56,506 bases of DNA from Oscillospiraceae bacterium (GTDB lineage: Bacteria; Bacillota; Clostridia; Oscillospirales; Oscillospiraceae). Position numbers and translations under genes: made by a program. The notes beneath the pieces are model-generated. The model ran no database searches. It worked only from the letters and a program-made list of their open reading frames with translations, and was not told where the DNA came from. Location: the NCBI GenBank assembly GCA_015068065.1, contig SVLE01000008.1, forward strand, positions 1 to 56,506, read 5' to 3'. Positions 22,509-30,774 of the stretch are shown here, one piece after another (positions within the stretch are counted from its first letter, which is position 1; every line of letters begins with the position of its first letter).

Positions 22509-23870
22509 TTATATTATCTTTCTTAATCCTTTCGGATAATGGTTTTTCGCCCGCCCTGATGTTACTTTTACACCGCCGATGGAGCAGCCCTCTGTGGTGA
22601 TCACAGCCCAGCCGTTTTCACAGTCTACCGAGATTTCCTCTCCGTGCAGATAGCACTCTAATTCCGGGCTGTCGGGCGCAAGCTCAATCTGACGCTTGAA
22701 CTGCCTGCCCATGGCCATAAAAAACTGGTGATGGGGCTGGATGTAATTTTTACGGATCTCACCGATCGTAACGCCGCAGGAAAAGGCAACGCCCTTATCC
22801 AGCGTCAATTCGGAGGAGGCATAAACGGGGTTCCCGTTATACATGGAGACCTGCCCCAAATCGTAATGGGCAAGGGTGTCGTTCAGAAAATCAATGACAA
22901 CAGGGTCAATCTTTACTGCAGATTTTTTTGCTTCTGCCGAACGCGGCACAGAGGGCCGTTTATTATGGAGAACAGCCATGAACTGCCCCTCACCTCTGCT
23001 TCTGTGGGGATAAAATCTGCGTGCTTCATAAAGATTGGGGCATTTACAGCCATCGTAGCTGATCCCGTCATTGGTGTGTCGTCGGATCACTTCGCGCACG
23101 GGAATCAGCTCAAATTCCGGATGCTCCTGTAAAAAATCATCTACAACCATCTCGTTCTCCTCCAGGGAGAACGTGCAGGTGGCATAAACAATATACCCTC
23201 CCGGGCGCAGGGCAGAAACGGCCTGACCCAGAATCCCTTTCTGTCGCTGAGCGCAGTGCAAAACGTTATCTGCGCTCCACTCTTTGATGGCGGTGTCATC
23301 CTTTCGGAACATACCCTCGCCGGAACAGGGAGCATCCACCATGATCATATCAAAGGTTTCCGGGAATATTTGAGCGATACGAGCAGGGTCCAGACAGGTT
23401 GTCGCGGTATTGCGGAATCCGAGACGCTCCATATTTCCCGTCAGAATTTTACAGCGCGAAGGGACGATCTCGTTAGAAATCAGAATGCCGTTTTCCCCGA
23501 GCTTATTTCGCAGTTGACTGCTTTTCCCGCCCGGGGCGGCACACAGATCAAGGATCCACCAATCGGGCTGGATCTCCAGACACTCGGCAGTCGCCATGGC
23601 GCCGGGGTCCTGCACATAGATCATACCCGCATGGTGGAAGGGGTGATTGCCTATCTTGTCATAATCCAGATAAAACCCGGTTTCTACGTAAGGAATCTGT
23701 TCAGAGGGGAATGGGGTGATTTTGGCAAAATCCGACACCGATATTTTTTCCGTATTGACGCGGAACGCCCGCACTGCGTTTTGACGAAAGGAATCCTCGT
23801 ACAGGCGAAACTCCTCCTCACCCAACAGCTGTTTCATTCTTTTCGCAAATTCAACCGGTAGTTTTTTCAC
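22509..23870 (-). CDS. rsmF: 16S rRNA m5C methyltransferase, RsmF/NOL1-NOP2-Sun family
   Basis: 453 residues. The SAM-binding region reads LDLCAAPGGKSSQLRN, and the two catalytic cysteines lie in VDAPCSGEGMF and VYATCTFSLEENE, as in m5C rRNA methyltransferases. An N-terminal helper domain and a C-terminal RsmF-type domain (about residues 300-453, ending GGVKVTSGRAKNHYPKGLR) complete the usual architecture. It overlaps the upstream rsmE gene by 4 bp, so the two 16S rRNA modification genes form an operon. The exact cytosine modified is inferred. Confidence 0.88.
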   Translation of the reverse strand: MKKLPVEFAKRMKQLLGEEEFRLYEDSFRQNAVRAFRVNTEKISVSDFAKITPFPSEQIPYVETGFYLDYDKIGNHPFHHAGMIYVQDPGAMATAECLEIQPDWWILDLCAAPGGKSSQLRNKLGENGILISNEIVPSRCKILTGNMERLGFRNTATTCLDPARIAQIFPETFDMIMVDAPCSGEGMFRKDDTAIKEWSADNVLHCAQRQKGILGQAVSALRPGGYIVYATCTFSLEENEMVVDDFLQEHPEFELIPVREVIRRHTNDGISYDGCKCPNLYEARRFYPHRSRGEGQFMAVLHNKRPSVPRSAEAKKSAVKIDPVVIDFLNDTLAHYDLGQVSMYNGNPVYASSELTLDKGVAFSCGVTIGEIRKNYIQPHHQFFMAMGRQFKRQIELAPDSPELECYLHGEEISVDCENGWAVITTEGCSIGGVKVTSGRAKNHYPKGLRKII

Positions 23871-24622
23871 TGCCCGTCACCGTCCAAATTCATCTCTACG
23901 TGCAGCATGCCCAGACCCATCGCAGTTACTGCGGCAGTTTCCGCCCGCAGGATCCGCTTTCCAAGGGAAATAACAGCAGCGCCTGCCTGGCGTGCAAGTT
24001 CTATCTCCCTTTCCTCAAAGCCACCCTCCGGACCCACAAGGATGCCAACGGACATGCCGGGCTTTATGCGGGACAGGGCTTCACGGGTTTCTGCCATGCC
24101 ACGTTCATTCTCATAGGGCACAAGAAACAAGTCCATTTCAGCAGCCTTGCCCATGGCCTGTTTGTAGGTCATTACATCACACACTTCGGGTATCACATTT
24201 CGCTTGCTCTGCTTTGCGGCACTTTCCGCAATGGACTGCCAACGGTCCCTCCGCGCCTTTTTCTTCTTTTCATCCAATTTCATGACACAGCGGCTCATCT
24301 CCACAGGAATGATCCCGGCCACGCCCAGCTCCACCGTTTTCTGAATAATCAGTTCCAATTTATCTCCCTTGGGCAATCCCTGAAAGAGATAGAAATGGAC
24401 GGAAAGTTCTGTGTTCCGGTAATCTTCCTCCAGAATCTCCGCCTCCACCGCATCTTCCTCGATATGCTTCAGCCGGCACAGACTGCTTGTTCCCTCGCAG
24501 CTCACGAGAAAGGTGTCGCCGATCTGCATCCGCAGCACATTGCAAATGTGGTTGTGATCCTTGCCACTGATTCTGAAACTGCCACCCGCGCGGGCACACC
24601 CATCAACGAAAAAATTATACAT
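23867..24622 (-). CDS. rsmE: 16S rRNA m3U1498 methyltransferase
   Basis: 251 residues. The SPOUT-fold landmarks are present: HICNVLRMQIGDTF in the N-terminal PUA-like part, then LIIQKTVELGVAGIIPVEMSR, GILVGPEGGFEEREIELARQ and the knot end SLGKRILRAETAAVTA. RsmE methylates U1498 of 16S rRNA near the decoding site. The gene precedes rsmF with a 4-bp overlap. The start ATG at 24622 was kept because the N-terminal residues (MYNFFVDGCARAGGSFRI) align with the family. Confidence 0.93.
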   Translation of the reverse strand: MYNFFVDGCARAGGSFRISGKDHNHICNVLRMQIGDTFLVSCEGTSSLCRLKHIEEDAVEAEILEEDYRNTELSVHFYLFQGLPKGDKLELIIQKTVELGVAGIIPVEMSRCVMKLDEKKKKARRDRWQSIAESAAKQSKRNVIPEVCDVMTYKQAMGKAAEMDLFLVPYENERGMAETREALSRIKPGMSVGILVGPEGGFEEREIELARQAGAAVISLGKRILRAETAAVTAMGLGMLHVEMNLDGDGQ

Positions 24623-24802
24623 ACCGCATCACCCTCCGGTGTTTTGTTCACGGGATATTTACATAAGTGTAATGTATCATATGGCGCTGTTTTTTTCAAG
24701 TAAACCGGTGCTTCACGGGTTGCGTTGCACGACCATTATTTTTGGCAGCTGGGAAAAGATTGTTTATACCGCCGCGACACGAACTTTTCTTTTGCGGCGG
24801 CC

Positions 24803-24832
24803 TTTACAAATAAAGCGTCACAAGTATATAAT
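24803..24832 (+). promoter_or_regulatory. Promoter of the hydrogenase locus
   Basis: TTTACA at 24803-24808, 18-bp spacer, TATAAT at 24827-24832; the -10 lies inside the palindrome AAGTATATAATACTT (24822-24836), a possible operator. The leader to the main hydrogenase start is about 430 nt and holds relics of other genes. The rest of the 24623-24981 gap shows nothing more. Confidence 0.65.
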
Positions 24833-24906
24833 ACTTATTGAAAATGTTTGTGTTTTGCCTTCGACAAAAAAGAAATACAGTTATTAAATCGGCAAAGAAG
24901 ATTATT

Positions 24907-24963
24907 ATGGATCTTACGATTTGCATGGGCAATTCTTTGAGCAGGAAGTACTTAGTCGCGTAG
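24907..24963 (+). pseudogene. Relic of a thioredoxin-like [2Fe-2S] ferredoxin gene
   Basis: The 18-codon frame MDLTICMGNSLSRKYLVA ends in TAG. Its start resembles the N terminus of the small (2Fe-2S) ferredoxin-domain proteins that open clostridial HydABC/HydS hydrogenase operons (the pattern M-D-L/I-T-V/I-C-M-G-S-S). The iron-ligand region and everything after it are missing. Short length makes this tentative. Confidence 0.4.
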
Positions 24964-24981
24964 GGTAGTGAGTGGATTGCC

Positions 24982-25269
24982 GTGGAAGAGCGCCTCAGGC
25001 TGAAAAAATCAGACTGTAAAAACTGTCACAAATGCATTCAGTACTGCCCGGTCAAGGCGATTGCCATTATCAGGGGAAAAGCAGATTTATCCATGTGCCT
25101 GCCCTATATAATGGAGCATGATGGAGAAGGTACAGGGCCGTCAATCCCGCCCATCAAAACCCAAACCTGCCCATCGCCTTCAGTATTAAAATACAGTTGG
25201 TGCGTGAATTGCCAATTGCCTGGAACAAATGGGGAAAACCATCCGTGTCAGCTATTTTTAGGAGGTACT
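24982..25269 (+). pseudogene. Relic of a sensory-type [FeFe] hydrogenase N terminus, in frame with the next gene
   Basis: From a GTG at 24982 the frame reads RLRLKKSDCKNCHKCIQYCP, a 4Fe-4S cysteine motif of the kind that opens group C (HydS-type) hydrogenases, then VKAIAIIRGKADLSMC, after which similarity fades. The frame stays open for 96 codons into the group B hydrogenase at 25270 and could add an N-terminal extension to it. The main gene has its own strong ribosome site, so I read this as a deletion scar left in frame rather than a designed fusion. Confidence 0.5.
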
Positions 25270-26688
25270 ATGAGAAAATTTGATACAAAAGTACAGCATT
25301 TGAAATACAAAGTGCTGCGTGAAGTGGCCCGGGCCGAGTGGAACGACACCCTGACCGAATCCATTTTTAAGATTCCCAAGATGATTTCTCCCGGTCCACA
25401 CTCCACCATGCGCTGCTGCATCCACAAGGAGCGCGCCATCGTCAATGAACGAGTCCATCTGGCCATGGGCGGAGATCCGGAAAACCCCAACTCCATTGAG
25501 GTTATCGGCATTGCCTGTGACGAGTGCCCCACCAGCGGCTATACGGTAACAGAAATTTGCCGCGGCTGTCTTGCGCGCCATTGTATGGATGCCTGTCCCA
25601 AGGACGCTATTTCCATCAAGGACGACCTGCACGCGGTGATCGACAAGAGCAAGTGCATCAACTGCGGCCTGTGTGCCAAAGCCTGCTCCTACGGTGCAAT
25701 CATTGACCGTAAGCGTCCCTGTGAAAAGGCGTGCAAGGTGGGTGCTATCTCCATGGCAGAGACGGGAGAGGCCCACATTGATGACGAGAAGTGCATCAGT
25801 TGCGGAGCATGTATCTATCAGTGCCCCTTTGGTGCGGTATCGGACAAGTCCTTTATTCTGGACGTGATCCGCGTGCTCAAACAGAGCAAACAGGATGGAA
25901 CAAAGGTGTATGCCGTAGTGGCCCCCTCCATCGCCAGCCAGTTTTCTTACGCCAAACTGGGTCAGGTGGTAGCCGGGATCAAGAAGCTGGGTTTCCATGC
26001 GGTTGTCGAGGCTGCTCTGGGAGCTGATTTGGTGGCGTGGAACGAGTCGGATGAACTGGCCGAAAAGGGATTCCTGACCAGTTCCTGCTGCCCTGCTTTC
26101 GTGGAGTATGTAACCAAGTTCTTCCCCAAGTTGTTGGACAAGGTGTCCCACAATCCCTCTCCCATGGCAGCGATGGGTGAGTACATCAAGTCTACCGATC
26201 CCGAAGCAAAAGTAATCTTTATCGGACCCTGCACCGCAAAGAAGAACGAGTTCCGCAAGGAAAAGGTGCGTCCCTATGTGGATAGTGTGCTGACCTTCGA
26301 AGAATTGCAGGCCCTGTTTGACAGCCGTGATTTGGAGATCAGCTCTCTGGAGGAGGAGGTTCTGGACAACGCTTCCTTCTACGGGCGTATCTTTGCCCGC
26401 AGTGGCGGTCTGTCCGAGGCGGTGGCACAGGCCCTGAAGGAGAAGGATAGTGACTTCGAAGCAAAGCCTGCGGTATGTTCCGGTATTGAAGAGTGCCGGA
26501 TGGCGCTACTGAAGGCGGCTGCGGGAAAGGCCGACTTCAACTTCATCGAAGGTATGGCCTGTATCAACGGCTGTATCAACGGGGCGGGCTGTCTGACCCA
26601 CGGACCCAAGAATAAGGCCGGGGTGGACAGCTACGGGAAAGAGGCTACGGAAAAAACCATCGCTGATGCAATCAGCCTGCTGAAATAA
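25270..26688 (+). CDS. Monomeric [FeFe] hydrogenase, group B type
   Basis: 472 residues from the ATG at 25270 behind AGGAGGT. The N-terminal domain (KVQHLKYKVLREVAR, IPGPH-type and RCCIHKERAIVNERV segments) is characteristic of the group B family; two or three 4Fe-4S motifs follow (CRGCLARHCMDACP, CINCGLCAKACSYGA, CISCGACIYQCPFGA). H-cluster signatures are TSSCCPAFV, GPCTAKKNEF and EGMACINGCINGAG, in the group B form. Such cytoplasmic enzymes couple ferredoxin oxidation to H2 in fermenting clostridia, though group B members are little characterised. An in-frame upstream extension to 24982 is possible. Confidence 0.92.
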   Translation: MRKFDTKVQHLKYKVLREVARAEWNDTLTESIFKIPKMISPGPHSTMRCCIHKERAIVNERVHLAMGGDPENPNSIEVIGIACDECPTSGYTVTEICRGCLARHCMDACPKDAISIKDDLHAVIDKSKCINCGLCAKACSYGAIIDRKRPCEKACKVGAISMAETGEAHIDDEKCISCGACIYQCPFGAVSDKSFILDVIRVLKQSKQDGTKVYAVVAPSIASQFSYAKLGQVVAGIKKLGFHAVVEAALGADLVAWNESDELAEKGFLTSSCCPAFVEYVTKFFPKLLDKVSHNPSPMAAMGEYIKSTDPEAKVIFIGPCTAKKNEFRKEKVRPYVDSVLTFEELQALFDSRDLEISSLEEEVLDNASFYGRIFARSGGLSEAVAQALKEKDSDFEAKPAVCSGIEECRMALLKAAAGKADFNFIEGMACINGCINGAGCLTHGPKNKAGVDSYGKEATEKTIADAISLLK

Positions 26689-26695
26689 GTGCACG

Positions 26696-26757
26696 AAAAA
26701 TGCTGCCTGAATGAGTGGTCACGCTTTACGGCGTGCCTCCATTCAGGCAGCATTTTT
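26696..26757. terminator. Bidirectional terminator, repeat-family hairpin D
   Basis: An 18-bp stem (26696-26713/26740-26757) with an inner CACGC/GCGTG hairpin, A-rich before and T-rich after, between two convergent genes. It matches the left hairpin of repeat copies A and B (AAAAATG-T/C-TGC-G/C-TGAATG) with paired substitutions that keep the stem intact. Confidence 0.85.
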
Positions 26758-26770
26758 ATGCGTTATAACA

Positions 26771-28117
26771 TCAGGGGATATCCTGCTCCACCTGCTCGGG
26801 AGGCAGGTCCAGCATCTCCGGATGACTGAGGATCCGCATCAGGTACTTCAGCGCGGAGGCGTAGTAGAAACCGTCGCAGATTCGGTCGTCCAGATTGAAG
26901 GTCACGTCCAGATACTTTCGCTTCACGATCTCGCCGTTTACCGGTTCCTCAACGCGCCGCTTCTTGCCAAAGGCGCAGAATACGGGGATGGTGCCGAAAT
27001 CGTAGAGGTGGTGGAAAACGGGGCGTATGCCGAGGGAGGCCATAGAGGTGAAAAATACAGTCCCGTGGAAGGGGCTGACTTCCAGCAAAAAGGCGGGGAG
27101 CAGGCCAAAGTAGTCCAGTGCCCTCAGAAGCCACACGGCCAGTTTGAGCAGGGGGCCGGGGATATAGGCCAGAACAGCGGCGATGTTGTCCATGCCGGAG
27201 TCCAGCGGCGTGGTCTTTGCCTCATCCACCGCGGCATTAAACTTTTTGAACACGTCCTCGATGGTGTCGTGAGGGGAGAAATGAACCTTGATGACCGTGT
27301 CGGGAGCAGAGAGGGACAGCTCCTTCTTCACCGTCATACACATAGCGATGTCATTGCCGCGGGAATAGATCTTCTGACCGGCGATGAAACGGTTGATGGC
27401 AGGATATTTGGCAATCATTCTCACATAGGCCGCAATAAGTACATGGGTGATGCCCACGCCGGTCATGCCTTCTCTGCGCTTGCAGCGGATGTACTCTTCT
27501 ACCTGCGTGATCTCGATGGCCTCGGCAAACAGATTGCTTGAGCCGGTGCGGTTGGGCATTAGGTACGGCTCCACTAGAGCCATGGGGGGCATGGAGCGGA
27601 TACGCCGCCCTTCGGAACGGTCACCCCATGTGGGGTGGTATGACCCATCCTTATGTATGCGGATGGCGGGCAGGAGGATCAGCAGGCCCGTGATCCAAAG
27701 ATAATCCGGCAGTCGTCTGTAAGTGAAGGCGATTCCACACAGCGCGGCCAGGTACAGTGGCAGCAGTCCGAAGCGATGCCACCGCCCATCTATGATGGCC
27801 GTATAAGCAATGCAGAACAGGATCGCACCCATAAATACGGCCACATCACATGTGTGCAGTGGCCACCAGGCGTAACACAGGCCCAGGATCCAGACAGGAA
27901 TAGCGGTTTTATACAGCCTTTCCTCTCCGGACAACAGACACATCACAGCGAGCAGAACCGACGCAAGGCCCGGCAGAATCATTTGAAGCCAAAGGCCTGC
28001 CTGCTCCATCTGAGAAAACAGAATAACTCTTGCTGCCGCGGATGCCAGCAGGCAGAGTGCAGACAGCCAGACAAACGGGTTCTTTTTACTGATGTATAGA
28101 TAGATTATCTTTTCCAT
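26771..28117 (-). CDS. Membrane protein with E2-type (2-oxoacid dehydrogenase/CAT-fold) acyltransferase domain
   Basis: 448 residues from the ATG at 28117 (GAGGGGGAT upstream). The first 160 residues hold about five membrane helices; from about residue 170 a CAT-like acyltransferase fold follows, with GVGITHVLIAAYVRMIAKYP, GTVFFTSMASLGI and FGTIPVFCAFGKK matching the E2 core. There is no lipoyl domain. The usual catalytic HxxxDG appears as DDRICDG, with Asp where His is expected, so classical acyl transfer is doubtful or the chemistry differs. It stands alone, convergent with the hydrogenase gene. Acylation of an envelope component is one idea; the function is unknown. Confidence 0.78.
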   Translation of the reverse strand: MEKIIYLYISKKNPFVWLSALCLLASAAARVILFSQMEQAGLWLQMILPGLASVLLAVMCLLSGEERLYKTAIPVWILGLCYAWWPLHTCDVAVFMGAILFCIAYTAIIDGRWHRFGLLPLYLAALCGIAFTYRRLPDYLWITGLLILLPAIRIHKDGSYHPTWGDRSEGRRIRSMPPMALVEPYLMPNRTGSSNLFAEAIEITQVEEYIRCKRREGMTGVGITHVLIAAYVRMIAKYPAINRFIAGQKIYSRGNDIAMCMTVKKELSLSAPDTVIKVHFSPHDTIEDVFKKFNAAVDEAKTTPLDSGMDNIAAVLAYIPGPLLKLAVWLLRALDYFGLLPAFLLEVSPFHGTVFFTSMASLGIRPVFHHLYDFGTIPVFCAFGKKRRVEEPVNGEIVKRKYLDVTFNLDDRICDGFYYASALKYLMRILSHPEMLDLPPEQVEQDIP

Positions 28118-28311
28118 AGGATCCCCCTCTCCGGTTTCCTTGCTTGCTCCGGCGGAACAAAGGAAACAGACCACAGCCATTTTAGCACAAAAACATTCCG
28201 TTTTCTACATTTATCGACACAGAACCTGAAAATTGATTGCGGCGAGGGGTGCTGCCATGTTGCTGCGGATGTGGAAACGGCAAATTCTGATGCGTCTGCA
28301 AACAATTGTGA

Positions 28312-28326
28312 AGTTTAAACTTATGA
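28312..28326. promoter_or_regulatory. LysR-type candidate site upstream of the CoA-transferase
   Basis: AGTTTAAACTTATGA, containing the palindrome AGTTTAAACT. The identical 15 bp occur at 30658-30672 between the lysR and thiolase genes. It lies about 56 bp upstream of the -35 box. Confidence 0.65.
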
Positions 28327-28367
28327 ATCGAGCAGAAGAAACAGTAGGTCGAAGAGGGAAATGGCTC

Positions 28368-28421
28368 TTGAAACGGGAGCGGATGGGCCATATAATGGTG
28401 TTATCAAGCATTATAATGGTG
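28368..28421 (+). promoter_or_regulatory. Promoter of the CoA-transferase gene
   Basis: TTGAAA at 28368-28373, 17-bp spacer, TATAAT at 28391-28396. TATAATGGTG is repeated exactly 21 bp later at 28412-28421. The remaining part of 28118-28470 shows nothing gene-like. Confidence 0.7.
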
Positions 28422-28470
28422 AAGAATGGCGTTTGGGTCATTTCTCACTCGAAATCAGGAGGAAAAACAC

Positions 28471-29688
28471 ATGAGCGAGAACAAAAAGCCCCTTGAGGGC
28501 ATTCGTCTGATCGAACTGGCCAACTACGTGGCCGCCCCCATCGTGGGCCGCATTGCCGCCGATCTGGGCGCGGAGGTTATCAAGATCGAGGGTCGCGGTG
28601 GTGACGCCTGGCGCGCCACCTCTCTGAGCCATACCAAGACCGGGGAGGATGAGAACCCCCTGTTCGATATCTTCAATGTGGGTAAGAAGTCCATCTCCCT
28701 AAATATGAAGAGTGAGGAAGGCAAGGAAGTCTTCTTCAAACTGCTGGAGGGAGCTGACATTCTGGTCACCAACACCCGCAACCAGTCTCTGGTCAAGCTG
28801 GGTGTGGACTATCCCTCCATTAAGGACCGATTCCCCCGTCTGATTTACGCCACTCTGACCGGCTACGGCTACGAGGGTCCCGACTGCAACGCTCCCGGCT
28901 TTGACAATATCGCTTTCTGGTCTCGTTCCGGCTTCTCTGCCGACATGACCTTCGATGCCCCTGGCAGCTATCCCACTAACTCCCGCTACGCCATGGGCGA
29001 CATCCTGTCCGGTACCACGCTGTTCGGCGGCGTGATGACCGCTCTGTATCAGCGCGAGCGCACGGGCAAGGGCGACTTTGTTACCATGTCCCTATACAAT
29101 GCAGGCATCTGGATGTCCGGTGGCTGTATCGTTATGGCTGAAGATCCCTATAACCACGAGTACCCCGAAAAGCGCAATGCCGGCACGCCTACCAATCTGG
29201 CCTACCGCTGCTCTGACGGTGAGTGGATTCGCTGCACCATCTTCGAATATGACCGCTACTGCGACAAGTTCTTTGCTGCCATCGGTGTGACGCAGGAGAT
29301 GGCCGACCTGGGCGTGACCAACATGGCCACCCTGATGGGCAAGGCCGACGTGATCGTGCCCATCTATGAGAAGGCATTTATCAAGAAGACTTCTGCCGAG
29401 TGGCTGAAGATCTTTGCTGAGCTGGATATCGTCAGCGGCCGCCTGTACCACTTTGCCGACGTGCTGAAGGATGAGCAGGCCTGGGCCAACGAGTACCTGC
29501 AGACCTACAAGTGCGGCAACGGTGCTGAGCGCGTACTGCCCACCTGTCCTGTCCGTCTGGGCTCTCAGGGCGCACTGAAGTTCGGCGCCCCCATCCTGTA
29601 TGGTGAGCATAACCGTCAGGTGCTGACCGATCTGGGCTATACCGAGGAGCAGATCGACGAAATCATCGCCAAAGGTGCTCTGAGCTAA
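28471..29688 (+). CDS. Class III (CaiB/BaiF-family) CoA-transferase
   Basis: 405 residues from the ATG at 28471 with AGGAGG upstream. The opening KPLEGIRLIELANYVAAP and DLGAEVIKIEGRGGD are typical of the family, and the aspartate that forms the acyl intermediate is in RYAMGDILSGTT near residue 175. The sequence style recalls FldA/HadA-type enzymes, which move CoA between hydroxy acids and their unsaturated CoA esters. Here it probably activates a carboxylic acid for the thiolase and hydroxyacyl-CoA dehydrogenase encoded 1 kb downstream, with which it shares a LysR-type motif. The substrate is unknown. Confidence 0.9.
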   Translation: MSENKKPLEGIRLIELANYVAAPIVGRIAADLGAEVIKIEGRGGDAWRATSLSHTKTGEDENPLFDIFNVGKKSISLNMKSEEGKEVFFKLLEGADILVTNTRNQSLVKLGVDYPSIKDRFPRLIYATLTGYGYEGPDCNAPGFDNIAFWSRSGFSADMTFDAPGSYPTNSRYAMGDILSGTTLFGGVMTALYQRERTGKGDFVTMSLYNAGIWMSGGCIVMAEDPYNHEYPEKRNAGTPTNLAYRCSDGEWIRCTIFEYDRYCDKFFAAIGVTQEMADLGVTNMATLMGKADVIVPIYEKAFIKKTSAEWLKIFAELDIVSGRLYHFADVLKDEQAWANEYLQTYKCGNGAERVLPTCPVRLGSQGALKFGAPILYGEHNRQVLTDLGYTEEQIDEIIAKGALS

Positions 29689-29700
29689 ATATAAAACGAG

Positions 29701-29732
29701 ACCGCCCCGCAGAAATATTTCTGCGGGGCGGT
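29701..29732. terminator. Bidirectional terminator between CoA-transferase and lysR
   Basis: Perfect 15-bp stem ACCGCCCCGCAGAAA with TA loop, between two converging genes. Confidence 0.85.
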
Positions 29733-29748
29733 ATTTGCTGAGCGGGTA

Positions 29749-30636
29749 TCATTCCGCGGCCGCGGCCCAGTAAGAGGCACAGAATTCACGAAAACTGTGG
29801 GCGGCCTTGGACATATATTTTTTGGGATTCCAGAACAGAGCCATTTCCCGGTAAGCAAATTCATCTGCGATGGGGATGTAGCAGTTGGGTTTAAACATAT
29901 CCACCTCATAAGCGGAGGCAGAGGTGAGCGCGACACCGAATTCCGAGTCAATCAGGGCTGCGCGCAGAGAGTAGTCGCATTCCAGTACCGTGCGAATGTT
30001 GACCCCTGCCTGTTTGAACAGGTGGGCGCAGTAAACGCGCCAGGGGGTACCCGCAGGCAGATCAATATAAGCTTCGTTTTCCAACTCTTTCAGATACACC
30101 GACTCGCGTCCGGCCAGTCGATGGTTTTTGGGGACACAGAGATAAACGCTGTCCTTTTTCAGAAAGACATGCTCCAGATCGGCGTCCGGAATCTCGTCCG
30201 TGCTGGCGATGACGAAGTCTGTTTTCATGGAGCGCAGGGCATCAATCAGCTCTTCCAGTGTTTTATTTTGCTGCTTGATGGCGTACTCTGGGTAGTGTTT
30301 GCGGAAGTCACGTACCATGGGCAGCCAGACCTGGGAGGTGCCCATGGCGATGCTGACCTGCTTTTCCGCGTTCTCCGTCAGCTCCTGCAGTGCCGAGCGT
30401 CCGTTGTCCAGAGCAGCGAACACATCGTTAACATACTGGAGGTAGAGCTTGCCGGCCTGGTTCAGACGGATCGAGCGCTTGGAACGGTCGAACAGCTGCA
30501 CCCCCAGTTCCTTTTCCAGACCGATGATCATACTGCTCAGAGCGGTTTGGGAGATATACAGTTCCTTGGCTGTCTGGGTAATGTGCTCGGTGACCGCCAG
30601 TCTGCGGAAATAGTCCAGCTGTAGCAGTGTAATCAT
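29749..30636 (-). CDS. LysR-family transcriptional regulator
   Basis: 295 residues from the ATG at 30636, which has GGGAG 9 nt upstream; an in-frame ATG at 30651 lies before this site. The N-terminal helix-turn-helix (LDYFRRLAVTEHITQTAKEL and SQTALSSMIIGLEKELGVQL) is followed by the LysR effector domain (from KQVSIAMGTSQVWLPMV). It is encoded between, and opposite to, two acyl-CoA genes, so it likely controls both. The repeated motif AGTTTAAACTTATGA and the TTATGAGTTAT pair in front of it are the probable binding sites. The effector is probably the acid or its CoA ester. Confidence 0.92.
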   Translation of the reverse strand: MITLLQLDYFRRLAVTEHITQTAKELYISQTALSSMIIGLEKELGVQLFDRSKRSIRLNQAGKLYLQYVNDVFAALDNGRSALQELTENAEKQVSIAMGTSQVWLPMVRDFRKHYPEYAIKQQNKTLEELIDALRSMKTDFVIASTDEIPDADLEHVFLKKDSVYLCVPKNHRLAGRESVYLKELENEAYIDLPAGTPWRVYCAHLFKQAGVNIRTVLECDYSLRAALIDSEFGVALTSASAYEVDMFKPNCYIPIADEFAYREMALFWNPKKYMSKAAHSFREFCASYWAAAAE

Positions 30637-30657
30637 AGAAACGACTCCCATATCATC

Positions 30658-30726
30658 AGTTTAAACTTATGAGTTATGAACTTATTATGAGTTATTCATT
30701 TGACTTTGTCAATGGTATACTATAAG
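30658..30726 (+). promoter_or_regulatory. LysR/thiolase intergenic control region
   Basis: AGTTTAAACTTATGA at 30658-30672 matches 28312-28326 exactly. TTATGAGTTAT occurs twice, at 30667-30677 and 30685-30695, 18 bp apart. TTGACT at 30700-30705 and TATAAG at 30721-30726 (15-bp spacer) form a weak thiolase promoter that would need an activator. Confidence 0.6.
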
Positions 30727-30774
30727 TGTAAGAGTATGGAACCCGAAAACAACGTAAAAGTGGAGGGAAACGCG

